Source: Flavobacteriales bacterium UBA1937 (GTDB lineage Bacteria > Bacteroidota > Bacteroidia > Flavobacteriales > Weeksellaceae). Taken from it: a stretch of 18,358 nt of DNA. The position numbers and the translations under genes were made by a program. Positions 1 through 7,240 of this stretch are shown piece by piece (the first letter of the stretch is position 1; every line of letters begins with the position of its first letter). Below the pieces are notes generated by a model, which was not told the DNA's origin, did not search any database, and saw only the letters and a program-made list of their open reading frames with translations. The stretch is taken from NCBI GenBank assembly GCA_002337005.1, contig DDFD01000010.1, positions 1-18,358 on the forward strand. Reading direction: 5' to 3'.

Positions 1-1
1 T

Positions 2-832
2 TTCGATATCGTTTTCAGCTCTACCATTCCTATTGGAGCTGGCTTATCATCTTCTGCTGCTTTAGAATGTGGTTTTTTATTCGGATTAAATCATTTCTTT
101 AATTTAGATTTAACTAAAGAGCAAATTGCAAAAATGGGACAAAAAGCAGAGCATACATTTGCAGGTGTTAATTGTGGAATTATGGATCAGTTTGCTTCGG
201 TTTTCGGAAAAGAAAATCACGTAATTTTCTTAGATTGTGACACTTTAGATTATCAATACGCTCCTGCGGATTTTGGAGATTACACCCTACTTTTACTCAA
301 TACCAATGTAAAACACAATTTACAAACATCAGAATATAATAACCGTAGAAAAGAATGTGAAGCAGGAATTAACATCATTCAAAATAAATATCCTGAAGTG
401 AAAAATTTCAGAGAAGCGACCATAGAAATGGTGGAAAATTTGAAAGAAGCAATGGGAGATGTAGTGTATAGAAGAAGTAAATTTGTAGTAGGTGAAATTT
501 CTAGAATTCAAGAATTGGTAAAATCTTTAGAAAAAAATGATTTTAAAAACGTAGGAAAATTGATGACAGCTACGCATTATGGTTTATCTAAAGACTACGA
601 AGTAAGTTGTGAAGAACTAGATTTTTTGGTAGATAATGTTCTGCTAGAACAAGATGTTCTTGGCGCAAGAGTTATGGGAGGCGGTTTTGGTGGTTGCACT
701 ATTAATTTATTAAAGAAAACTGAAGTAGAAAATGTCATCGAAAAACTTTCTAAGGCTTATTTAGATAAATTCAGAATTGCACTTACTCCTTATCAAGTTT
801 CTGTTTCGGAAGGAACACATTTTTACGCCTAA
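2..832 (+). CDS. galK: Galactokinase, 3' part (start lies outside the window)
   Basis: Phosphorylates galactose with ATP to galactose-1-phosphate, the first committed step of the Leloir pathway, in the cytoplasm. The reading frame is open from base 2 and gives 276 residues. Galactokinases are usually about 380-390 residues, so roughly 105-110 N-terminal residues, with the sugar-binding signature, are missing. Visible GHMP-kinase motifs are PIGAGLSSSAALE near the left edge (ATP phosphate loop), GIMDQFASVFG with the expected catalytic Asp, and the C-terminal glycine motif GARVMGGGFGGC. An internal ATG at 134 is not the start, because conserved motif sequence continues upstream of it in frame. 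galT follows 5 bp after the stop, so the two are almost certainly one operon. The family assignment is firm; the promoter and N-terminus cannot be seen. Confidence 0.96.
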   Translation, partial: FDIVFSSTIPIGAGLSSSAALECGFLFGLNHFFNLDLTKEQIAKMGQKAEHTFAGVNCGIMDQFASVFGKENHVIFLDCDTLDYQYAPADFGDYTLLLLNTNVKHNLQTSEYNNRRKECEAGINIIQNKYPEVKNFREATIEMVENLKEAMGDVVYRRSKFVVGEISRIQELVKSLEKNDFKNVGKLMTATHYGLSKDYEVSCEELDFLVDNVLLEQDVLGARVMGGGFGGCTINLLKKTEVENVIEKLSKAYLDKFRIALTPYQVSVSEGTHFYA

Positions 833-837
833 TCATT

Positions 838-1881
838 ATGGAAAAATTTATTTTAACAGACCATCCACATAGAAGATACAATCCACTTTTAGATGAATGG
901 ATCTTAGTATCACCACAGAGAGCAAAAAGACCTTGGCAAGGACAAAAAGAAACCATTTCGGAAGAAAAAAAACCAGAGTATGATGAAACATGTTATCTCT
1001 GCCCAGGAAACGAACGCATCAACAGTGAAACTAATCCTAAGTATGAAAATTGCTATGTTTTTGATAATGATTTCCCTGCTCTTTTGAAAGATGAAGTTTC
1101 TTTTGATTTAGAGCAAGAAGATTTATTTAAAATCAATCCTGAAAGAGGTATAAACCGAGTAATTTGCTTTTCGCCAAAGCATAATGTAACTCTTGCAGAA
1201 ATGCAAATTCCAGAAATAGAAAACGTTATAAAAGTTTGGAAGGAACAATACCTAGAATTAGGCTCTATTTCTTATATTAATCACGTACAAATTTTTGAAA
1301 ATAAAGGAAGTGTAATGGGATGTAGCAATCCGCATCCTCACGGACAAATCTGGGCACAATCATCGCTGCCAACTCAGGTAAAAAGAACGCAAAATAATCT
1401 CCTAAAATATTTCCAAGAAAAAGGAAAAACCATGTTGAAGGATTATTTAGATAGTGAAATTCTAAAAAAAGAAAGAATTATTGCCGAAAATGAACGTTTT
1501 GTACTGTTGGTTCCATTTTGGGCAACTTGGCCTTATGAAACAATGATTATCAGCAAAAGACATTTCTCTAGCATTGCAAAAATTACAGAAGAAGAAATAA
1601 AATCTTTTGCAGAAATGATTCAAGTCATTACGGTAAAATATGATAATTTATTTAAAACATCTTTCCCATATTCCGCAGGAATCCACCAAGCTCCAACTGA
1701 TGGATTAAACCACGATGAATGGCATTTTCACATGCATTTTTATCCGCCATTGCTAAGAAGCGCAACAATTAAAAAATTTATGGTGGGATATGAGCTTCTA
1801 GCCGAAGCACAAAGAGATTTGACGGCAGAACAAAGTGCAGAAATATTGAGAAATCTTCCTAACAAACACTATAAATTTTAG
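838..1881 (+). CDS. galT: Galactose-1-phosphate uridylyltransferase
   Basis: Transfers UMP from UDP-glucose to galactose-1-phosphate, giving UDP-galactose and glucose-1-phosphate. The 347-residue length matches E. coli GalT closely. The active-site motif is N164-PHPHGQ-170, with H168 expected to be the uridylylated nucleophile. Metal-ligand candidates are C52 and C55 in CYLCPGN, H115, and H166. The C-terminal half carries HFHMHFYPP, typical of the second HIT-like domain. The ATG lies 5 bp after the galK stop, so the genes are probably co-transcribed and perhaps translationally coupled. Downstream, only 28 bp separate galT from the end of the convergent UbiA gene, and I see no terminator there. 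Confidence 0.97.
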   Translation: MEKFILTDHPHRRYNPLLDEWILVSPQRAKRPWQGQKETISEEKKPEYDETCYLCPGNERINSETNPKYENCYVFDNDFPALLKDEVSFDLEQEDLFKINPERGINRVICFSPKHNVTLAEMQIPEIENVIKVWKEQYLELGSISYINHVQIFENKGSVMGCSNPHPHGQIWAQSSLPTQVKRTQNNLLKYFQEKGKTMLKDYLDSEILKKERIIAENERFVLLVPFWATWPYETMIISKRHFSSIAKITEEEIKSFAEMIQVITVKYDNLFKTSFPYSAGIHQAPTDGLNHDEWHFHMHFYPPLLRSATIKKFMVGYELLAEAQRDLTAEQSAEILRNLPNKHYKF

Positions 1882-1909
1882 AATGTAAGTTATGCTTAAT
1901 TGAGAACTA

Positions 1910-2797
1910 CTAAGAATATATCCCATTAAAAAGCATAAAAACTACCCCTACAAAAACCCAAACTCTAAAAAGATTAATTACCCAAAACATCTTGTTTTTT
2001 TGATAGGTAAGAATCGGAAAAATAAGAATTAAAAAGAAAAATATACTGATTACAAAATACCAAGAAAAAATATTGAGCTGATGGTAACTGTAAACAATAA
2101 TGCTAGAAACCAAAATGTTTAAGAAAATAACTAACGCGATCGTATAATAAGAGGTTTTCTTACCAAAAACATTGGCAATGGTATTATATCCAAAAACTTT
2201 ATCTACATTTTTTGTTAATATATCTTTTATTAAATCAATGGTTAGCATTAATAAAAAAAGAAAAATTGCCATCAAAAAAATTTTATAAGAAAAATGCTGA
2301 TAATAAACCAACATCCCAAAAAAAGGATATAAAGATAAACTTACAAAAGTGAGATTGTTAACAACAAGTATTTTACTGAGTTTATGACTATAAAACCATA
2401 TCAAAAACTGATAAACCAAGAAAAAAGCCAATATTCTAGGCGATAATATGGCAGAAATAACCAGTGTAACTACATTAAGCGTAATATAAGAATACAAGAA
2501 ATATTTTTCTTTCAAAAAACTCTGTAATCTGGTTCTAAAAGGTCTAGAAACTCTATCCTTTTCATTATCATAAAATCTATTGATAATTCCACCTGCTGCA
2601 ATACTTAAAACAGAACAAAAAATAATGCCGTGAACTTTATAATCAAAAACAAATTTTCTGAGGCTTTCTTCCTGATTAAAAAGAAAAAAAGTAGAAACAT
2701 AAAGTGTAAATGTAAAAAGTACAAGCAGAAAAATCCTAGCACCTAGAAGCAAGCTCATAATCTGAGACAAACGATAAAGTATAGGATTGTTTTTCAT
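1910..2797 (-). CDS. UbiA-family membrane prenyltransferase
   Basis: A 295-residue, strongly hydrophobic protein, roughly eight or nine predicted membrane helices by eye. Both aspartate-rich UbiA motifs are present: N73-x3-D77-x3-D81 (NRFYDNEKD) in the first cytoplasmic loop and D188-x3-D192 followed by D199 in the second. In this family these bind the prenyl diphosphate through magnesium. The acceptor is not readable from the sequence. Flavobacterial relatives are often labelled geranylgeranylglycerol-phosphate geranylgeranyltransferase or simply UbiA, and I do not choose between them. It follows the mevalonate kinase gene after 86 bp, a pairing that fits supply and use of isoprenoid diphosphates. 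The gap holds 8-nt repeats. Start ATG is followed by a plausible short cytoplasmic N-terminus. Confidence 0.86.
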   Translation of the reverse strand: MKNNPILYRLSQIMSLLLGARIFLLVLFTFTLYVSTFFLFNQEESLRKFVFDYKVHGIIFCSVLSIAAGGIINRFYDNEKDRVSRPFRTRLQSFLKEKYFLYSYITLNVVTLVISAILSPRILAFFLVYQFLIWFYSHKLSKILVVNNLTFVSLSLYPFFGMLVYYQHFSYKIFLMAIFLFLLMLTIDLIKDILTKNVDKVFGYNTIANVFGKKTSYYTIALVIFLNILVSSIIVYSYHQLNIFSWYFVISIFFFLILIFPILTYQKNKMFWVINLFRVWVFVGVVFMLFNGIYS

Positions 2798-2844
2798 TTT
2801 TTGTAAAAAATCATGAAATCATAAAGTTGTTAAGAATATAAAAA

Positions 2845-2876
2845 ACGATTTTGCGACTTTACAACTTAGCGACTAT
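2845..2876. repeat. Four degenerate 8-nt tandem units between mvk and the UbiA gene
   Basis: Read on the + strand the units are acgatttt, gcgacttt, acaactta and gcgactat, with rough consensus gCGACTTt. The block fills much of the 86-bp intergenic gap. It is one of three short-period repeat blocks in this window, the others being at 15612-15652 and 16335-16369. No function can be inferred. Confidence 0.5.
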
Positions 2877-2883
2877 AAAAATC

Positions 2884-3810
2884 TTAAAATCTATATATCA
2901 CTTCCTTATTGAAACCATCTAACATTTTTTCTGCCTTTGAATAATCTTTAGCAAAACCTAGAATATAACCACCACCACCGCTACCGCAGAGTTTTAGGTA
3001 ATAAGCATTGGTGTCAATTCCGTTTTTCCAAGCGTTATATAAATTGGTAGGAATCATTGGTTTGAAATGTACATAAGCCCATTTAGAAAGGTTTTTCAAA
3101 TTTTTAAAAAAGGGTGTCATTTCTTTATTAAGGAAAGTATCAATACAAGCGTTATTGTATTTTATGAATTCTTCTTTCAAAGTCTTACGGAAACCTTCAT
3201 TTTTTAATTTGTCAAAGAAAATCTGTACCATTGGCCCTGTTTCGCCTACACTTCCAGAATCAATCAAAAAAATGGCTCCTTTACCAGCTTCTTCTTTCGG
3301 AATAGAAACTTTATCTACACTTTCTTTATTTTCAATCAAAATCGGAAGATTCATATAGCAAATCAAAGGATCAATACCCGAAGATTTTCCGTGGAAATAA
3401 GACTCTAACTCTCCGAAAACTTTTTTCAAATCTTTCAATTGAGTTTTAGAAATAGTTTCAGGGCTGTATTTTAAGAAAGAATATTTTTCGAAAATAGCTG
3501 CTACCAAAGCGCCAGAACTACCAACACCATAACCTTGCGGAATATTAGAGTCAAAAAATAAACCTTTATTAATGTCATTTTTAAAAGCTTCGACATCAAT
3601 TTTAAAATCATTTGGAAGCTCTAAAGTTGATAAATAATCTGAATATTTAGCAAGCGATTCATTAGATTTTTTCTCGAAATCAGATTGATTATCAGAGAAT
3701 TTCAATGTTCCTTTGTAGAAACTATAAGGTAAAGTAAGACCTTGAGAATCTTCTATGATTCCGTATTCTCCAAAAAGCAATATTTTAGCGTAAAACAATG
3801 GGTTTGCCAT
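2884..3810 (-). CDS. mvk: Mevalonate kinase (GHMP kinase family)
   Basis: Predicted to phosphorylate mevalonate with ATP to 5-phosphomevalonate in the mevalonate route to isopentenyl diphosphate, in the cytoplasm. The 308-residue length is normal. GHMP motifs in order are: AKILLFGEYGII at 8-19; the phosphate loop PQGYGVGSSGALVA at 91-104; HGKSSGID ending at D147, the likely catalytic aspartate; and the C-terminal motif LCGSGGGGYILG at 274-285. The HGKSSGID form favours mevalonate kinase over galactokinase or homoserine kinase. Flavobacteria carry other GHMP kinases of the same pathway, so a related substrate is possible but less likely. ATG is immediately followed by conserved sequence, and a TATCTTTG -7 element lies 25 bp upstream. 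The UbiA gene follows in the same direction. Confidence 0.88.
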   Translation of the reverse strand: MANPLFYAKILLFGEYGIIEDSQGLTLPYSFYKGTLKFSDNQSDFEKKSNESLAKYSDYLSTLELPNDFKIDVEAFKNDINKGLFFDSNIPQGYGVGSSGALVAAIFEKYSFLKYSPETISKTQLKDLKKVFGELESYFHGKSSGIDPLICYMNLPILIENKESVDKVSIPKEEAGKGAIFLIDSGSVGETGPMVQIFFDKLKNEGFRKTLKEEFIKYNNACIDTFLNKEMTPFFKNLKNLSKWAYVHFKPMIPTNLYNAWKNGIDTNAYYLKLCGSGGGGYILGFAKDYSKAEKMLDGFNKEVIYRF

Positions 3811-3834
3811 TAATTCATTTTATGTTTGGTCATG

Positions 3835-3842
3835 CAAAGATA
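3835..3842 (-). promoter_or_regulatory. -7 element of the mvk promoter
   Basis: On the - strand this reads TATCTTTG, a match to the Bacteroidota -7 consensus TAnnTTTG. The mvk ATG begins 25 bp downstream, giving a leader of about 15-20 nt. No good TTG -33 element is seen at the expected distance, so the assignment rests on the -7 match and its position in the 77-bp gap between mvk and the hydrolase gene. Confidence 0.5.
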
Positions 3843-3887
3843 ATAAAAAAATTATTCATCTATAAATATACTGATTTTCAACAAATT

Positions 3888-4532
3888 TCAAGCCAAATTA
3901 TCTAAAATAATTTGTTCAATCTCTTTAGACTGATTAAGTGTCATAAAATGAGTTCCACCATTAATTAAATAATCAAATTTTACGAAATAATGGGGCAAAA
4001 TTAAATCTCTATTTCCTTGAATATGGATAATATTTTCTGAATAATTTTCATTCTTCCAATTGATAATTTGATGTAAAGCCCATTTTAAGAATTTCTCATC
4101 TGTATCTTTGACAATGCTTTTTAAAAGCTCTTTTTCAAAATAAGTCTTTGCTCCAAAAATAATATAAGATAGAAAATTTACATTTTTCAAAACTGAAATT
4201 GGAATGAAATTCAACAAATTTAATTTACCTAAAATTCTGTAATAAAAAGGAATTTCGGATTTAGTTTTAGCAGAAGACAAAAGAAAAATTTTCTTGATTT
4301 TTTTAATTTTTGAAATTTCCACCGAAAGAATTCCACCGAAAGAAAGTCCGATTAGAATAGCATTTTCATCTGTCATATTTTCAGAAATTCTGAGAGCATA
4401 GTTTTGCAAAGTTTCATTTTCAAGAGGCAAAATCCAATTGATATGAACAACATTGAAACCATCAAAAGAAAAATTTTGGAACATTCTTTTATCGGCGCCA
4501 AGTCCGCTGATTATATAGATGGTTGATTTCAA
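3888..4532 (-). CDS. Alpha/beta hydrolase, function unknown
   Basis: About 214 residues from the TTG I prefer. An early beta-strand IYIISGLGADKRMF is typical of small alpha/beta hydrolases. The nucleophile elbow is GLSFGG, with Ser64 in this numbering. The likely acid is Asp176 in GNRDLILP and the likely histidine is His195 in GGTHFMTL, so a full Ser-Asp-His triad can be drawn. Substrate is unknown. Start: the frame stays open to a TTG at 4568, but that extension covers an inverted-repeat motif (4549-4566) that resembles a dispersed repeat, and adds 12 residues ahead of the first strand. No ATG exists near the N-terminus, so TTG at 4532 is the best compromise. The gene is AT-rich and lies 79 bp after the DUF805 gene in the same direction. 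Confidence 0.78.
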   Translation of the reverse strand: MKSTIYIISGLGADKRMFQNFSFDGFNVVHINWILPLENETLQNYALRISENMTDENAILIGLSFGGILSVEISKIKKIKKIFLLSSAKTKSEIPFYYRILGKLNLLNFIPISVLKNVNFLSYIIFGAKTYFEKELLKSIVKDTDEKFLKWALHQIINWKNENYSENIIHIQGNRDLILPHYFVKFDYLINGGTHFMTLNQSKEIEQIILDNLA

Positions 4533-4548
4533 AACTTTATTAAAAAAT

Positions 4549-4566
4549 ATTTCGTTCCTACGGAAC
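4549..4566. repeat. Short inverted repeat, likely dispersed flavobacterial repeat
   Basis: The + strand shows ATTTCGTTCCTACGGAAC, containing the perfect inverted repeat GTTCC-TAC-GGAAC. It resembles a short repeat I associate with intergenic regions of Bacteroidota, but no second copy was noticed in this window, so repeat status is recalled rather than shown. It sits in the gap between the DUF805 and hydrolase genes and overlaps the longest possible hydrolase reading frame. Confidence 0.4.
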
Positions 4567-4611
4567 AAATTTAGATATTCATTTTTCTAAATTGCATTAA
4601 AAATCAATTTT

Positions 4612-4968
4612 TTAAACAGGAATTTCTCCATATTTATTTGCTTTTTTATCGCCTTCTTGTAGAAGTAAAAAAATGTTATAAAAAGGAACAAATAAATAAA
4701 TTGACGATTTTTCAAAATCGTGTAACCTTCTTATAAACAAAGAGAAAGTAACCACTAAATAAATGATGAACAACAAATTACTAACATAATTGAAAGCTAA
4801 TTTCAAAGCATAAATTTCTAAAATTTCAACAAAAATGTAAACAAAAACCCAAAACATACCAAAGAGTACGTTGAGGTAAAAAAACGAAATTAATTCTTCA
4901 AAACTGGCTCTTGAAAAGACTTTAAAAGTGTTTTTGAATGTATGTTGATAATATTGAAATTTTGTCAT
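4612..4968 (-). CDS. DUF805 family small membrane protein
   Basis: A 118-residue protein with two hydrophobic segments, about residues 27-50 and 58-78, followed by the family signature RRLHDFEKSS and a C-terminal NKYGE. DUF805 proteins are small inner-membrane proteins of unknown function, and the RRLHD-x-x-KS motif with a terminal N-x-YG is the usual basis of assignment. The ATG lies 5 bp after the rsgA stop, with AGGA just upstream, so it is probably translated from the rsgA transcript. Nothing here indicates a substrate or a partner. Confidence 0.82.
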   Translation of the reverse strand: MTKFQYYQHTFKNTFKVFSRASFEELISFFYLNVLFGMFWVFVYIFVEILEIYALKLAFNYVSNLLFIIYLVVTFSLFIRRLHDFEKSSIYLFVPFYNIFLLLQEGDKKANKYGEIPV

Positions 4969-4973
4969 AATCC

Positions 4974-5900
4974 TTATATTTGGTTTTGTTCGTCTGCTTC
5001 TTCCATCAATTTAAGATACGTTATGTATCTGCTTTCCAGAATTTCGCCAGTTTCTAAGGCTTCTAAAACAGCACATTTTGGTTCATTAATATGTTTACAA
5101 TTATGAAACTTACAATCTCGTCCTTTTTCAAAAATTTCTGGAAAATAATGCTGAATTTCCTCTTTTTCTACGTCAATCATTGCAAATTCTCGAACTCCAG
5201 GAGTATCTATCACAGCGCCGCCAAAATGCCAAAAGTGCATTTGTGCAAAAGTAGTGGTGTGTTTTCCTTTATTATGTGTTTCAGAAATAATATTGGTTTT
5301 AAGGTTTAGATCGGGTTGAAGCGCATTCACTAACGTTGATTTTCCTGCACCAGAATGTCCGAAAAACACAGAAGTTTTATCTTTAATAATTTCTTGAAGT
5401 TTATCCAAATTCAGTCTGTCTTCAGAAGAAACTTGCAATGTTTGATAGCCTAATTTTTGATACATTTCTTGCAATTCTTCCACGATTTCTACTTCTTCAA
5501 AATTCAATAAATCTATTTTGTTAAAAAGAATGAGAACAGGAATATTGTATGCTTCACAACACGCCAAAAAACGATCTAAAAAACCAAGCGAAGTTTCGGG
5601 AGATTGCAGTGTGAAAATAATACACGCCAAATCTAAATTACTGGCAATGATATGTGCTTCCTTCGATAAATTTACCGATTTTCTGATGAGATAATTCTTA
5701 CGAGGTTCTATTTTGGTAATCCACGCAATGTCGTCTTGCTCGAGTTGAAATTCCACAAAATCACCTACAGCTAAAGGATTGGTCAATCTGGTTTTTATCA
5801 GTTTAAATTTTCCACGAATTCTCGCCTCGAAAACTTTTTGGGTTTCCAAATCTAAAACCTGATACCAACTTCCTGTAGATTTTGTGATGAGTCCTTTCAA
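4974..5900 (-). CDS. rsgA: Ribosome small subunit-dependent GTPase A
   Basis: Circularly permuted GTPase that acts in late maturation of the 30S subunit. Length 308 residues, normal for the family. In order: an N-terminal OB-fold (about 1-65), G4 NKID at 127-130, G1 GHSGAGKST at 181-189, G3 DTPG at 232-235, then the zinc site C263-x4-C268-x-H270-x5-C276. The G4-G1-G3 order is diagnostic. The start is a TTG: no ATG lies upstream, because an in-frame stop occurs eight codons before it, and KGLITKSTGSWY directly after it is the conserved N-terminus. The gene follows the DAHP synthase terminator, and I see only a weak TAAATTGC as a possible -7 element. The DUF805 gene follows after 5 bp. Confidence 0.95.
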   Translation of the reverse strand: MKGLITKSTGSWYQVLDLETQKVFEARIRGKFKLIKTRLTNPLAVGDFVEFQLEQDDIAWITKIEPRKNYLIRKSVNLSKEAHIIASNLDLACIIFTLQSPETSLGFLDRFLACCEAYNIPVLILFNKIDLLNFEEVEIVEELQEMYQKLGYQTLQVSSEDRLNLDKLQEIIKDKTSVFFGHSGAGKSTLVNALQPDLNLKTNIISETHNKGKHTTTFAQMHFWHFGGAVIDTPGVREFAMIDVEKEEIQHYFPEIFEKGRDCKFHNCKHINEPKCAVLEALETGEILESRYITYLKLMEEADEQNQI

Positions 5901-5937
5901 ACCGAATTTCTTTTGTGCAATTTACAAAAAACTTAGC

Positions 5938-5969
5938 AAAAAAAGAACGCGCTAAAATAGCGCGCTCTT
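5938..5969 (-). terminator. Intrinsic terminator after the DAHP synthase gene
   Basis: On the - strand a 12-bp stem, GC-rich (aagagcgcgcta paired with tagcgcgttctt, one G-U pair), with a 3-nt loop is followed by seven T. It starts about 20 bp after the stop of the DAHP synthase/chorismate mutase gene and separates it from rsgA. Confidence 0.9.
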
Positions 5970-5990
5970 ATAATATATTTTGATAAGAAA

Positions 5991-7067
5991 TTAATCAATC
6001 ATAATATTATTTTGAACCTCAATAGATTCTTCGTGAATTGCTTTGAAAACTTTTTCTATAAATTCTTGAGACATACCTGTTTCCGTAGCTTTTTGGTTCG
6101 CATATTCGGTAATTACTTTCCAACGGTCTGGTTGGAAGATAGCGATATTATTTTGCTTTTTCAAAGTCCCAATTTTCTCAGAAATTTTCATTCTGCTTGA
6201 CAATAAGCTAATTAATTGAAAATCTATATCAGAAATTAATGCTCTGTGTTTGCCCATTTCATCATCAAAACCAGAAATATCAGAATTCCTAATTTGTAAA
6301 CTTCCGAGCATATCTGCAAGAACTTCTGGTGTAATTTGTTGAGAAGCATCACTCCAAGCTGCATCTGGATTTGGGTGAGATTCTATCATGGCACCTTCAT
6401 AACCTACATTGAACGCTTCTTGAGTAATATCTTTTAATAAATCTCTTCTACCACAAATGTGAGAAGGATCTACAAACATTGGGATATTAGGATATTGATT
6501 TTTAAAATCTAAAGCGATTTGCCAATTTGGAACGTTTCTGTATTTTGTTTTTTGGTAAGATGAAAACCCTCTATGAATTGCTCCTAAGTTTTTAACATCT
6601 TGTCCTAAAAGTCTTTCAAGAGCACCAATCCAAAGTGCTAAATCTGGATTTACAGGATTTTTAACCAAAACAGGCTTGTTGGTTCCTTTAAGAGCCACAG
6701 CAATTTCTTGAACAGTAAAAGGATTTACGGTACTTCTCGCACCAATCCAAAGAATATCTACATCTGCTTCTAGCGCTGCATAAACGTGATGAGCATTTGC
6801 AACTTCTGTAGCTGTTTTAAAACCAAATTCGTCTTTTACTTTTTTAAGCCAATTAAGACCAATTACACCAACTCCCTCAAAACCAAATGGTTTAGTTCTA
6901 GGCTTCCAAATTCCAGCTCTAAAAACAGGAACTTCTGCTCCACTTTCTTTCAATCTTTGTGCTGTTTCTAGCATCTGCGCTTCTGATTCTGCGCTACAAG
7001 GTCCCGCAATAATAAGCGGTGATGGAAATTCTTTTATCCAATCGTTCTGTAAATCTTTTAAGTCCAT
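5991..7067 (-). CDS. Bifunctional DAHP synthase (type I beta) / chorismate mutase
   Basis: Condenses phosphoenolpyruvate with erythrose-4-phosphate to DAHP, the entry to the shikimate pathway; the C-terminal domain should convert chorismate to prephenate. Length 358 residues. The DAHP synthase part (about 1-250) shows GPCSAES at 22-28, KPRTKP at 55-60, IGARS at 108-112, KNPVN at 136-140, DPSH at 200-203 and ESHPNPDAAWSD at 229-240. C24, H203, E229 and D235 are candidate metal ligands. The mutase part (about 265-358) is AroQ-like and helical, with R275, a DIDFQLISLLSSR segment and KISEKIG. In characterised fusions of this kind the mutase domain also serves as a feedback sensor; for this protein that is an inference. 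A terminator-like hairpin lies in its leader and another terminator follows the stop. Confidence 0.94.
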   Translation of the reverse strand: MDLKDLQNDWIKEFPSPLIIAGPCSAESEAQMLETAQRLKESGAEVPVFRAGIWKPRTKPFGFEGVGVIGLNWLKKVKDEFGFKTATEVANAHHVYAALEADVDILWIGARSTVNPFTVQEIAVALKGTNKPVLVKNPVNPDLALWIGALERLLGQDVKNLGAIHRGFSSYQKTKYRNVPNWQIALDFKNQYPNIPMFVDPSHICGRRDLLKDITQEAFNVGYEGAMIESHPNPDAAWSDASQQITPEVLADMLGSLQIRNSDISGFDDEMGKHRALISDIDFQLISLLSSRMKISEKIGTLKKQNNIAIFQPDRWKVITEYANQKATETGMSQEFIEKVFKAIHEESIEVQNNIMID

Positions 7068-7090
7068 TCTACTTATGCTTCTTCTGATTA

Positions 7091-7123
7091 TTTAAAAAAT
7101 AAAAACGCAACAAATGCGTTTTT
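7091..7123 (-). terminator. Terminator-like hairpin in the leader of the DAHP synthase gene
   Basis: On the - strand aaaaacgca pairs perfectly with tgcgttttt (9 bp, 5-nt loop) and is followed by ATTTTTT. It lies 33 bp before the DAHP synthase ATG and about 118 bp after the stop of the DUF389 gene. It could end the dnaX-DUF389 transcript, act as an attenuator for the DAHP synthase, or both. No promoter motif is visible between it and the ATG. Confidence 0.7.
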
Positions 7124-7146
7124 GTGATATATTTTGAAATTTTGTT

Positions 7147-7180
7147 CAAATATAGAAATTTAACTGAAATTTTATTTCAA
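7147..7180 (-). promoter_or_regulatory. Candidate promoter of the DAHP synthase gene
   Basis: The - strand shows TTG at 7180-7178 and TATATTTG at 7154-7147, separated by 23 bp, a full match to the Bacteroidota -7 consensus TAnnTTTG with a -33 TTG at the long end of the accepted spacing. Transcription would start near 7140, so the hairpin at 7123-7101 would lie inside the leader. Confidence 0.5.
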
Positions 7181-7240
7181 TTTTTCGAAAAAATTAGATT
7201 TTTTCACTATTATTTTTCAAAAAACAATAGAAAAAGTAAT

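Noticed and set aside
329..511. Reading frame on the - strand inside galK
   Set aside because: Antisense to a confident gene, with low-complexity Phe/Ile/Ser composition and no recognisable motif.
1882..1909. Shared terminator between convergent galT and UbiA genes
   Set aside because: The 28-bp gap has no stem-loop followed by a T tract on either strand.
2821..2870. Terminator between mvk and the UbiA gene
   Set aside because: AAGTTGT/ACAACTT can pair, but the loop is about 30 nt and no T tract follows; the bases are better explained as part of the 8-nt repeat block.
7068..7240. Leader peptide for attenuation of the DAHP synthase
   Set aside because: No ATG occurs on the - strand in this gap before the gene's own start, so no standard leader peptide is supported.
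7201..7240. Terminator just after the DUF389 stop
   Set aside because: Only an A/T stem with a bulge and no GC base; not stable enough to call.
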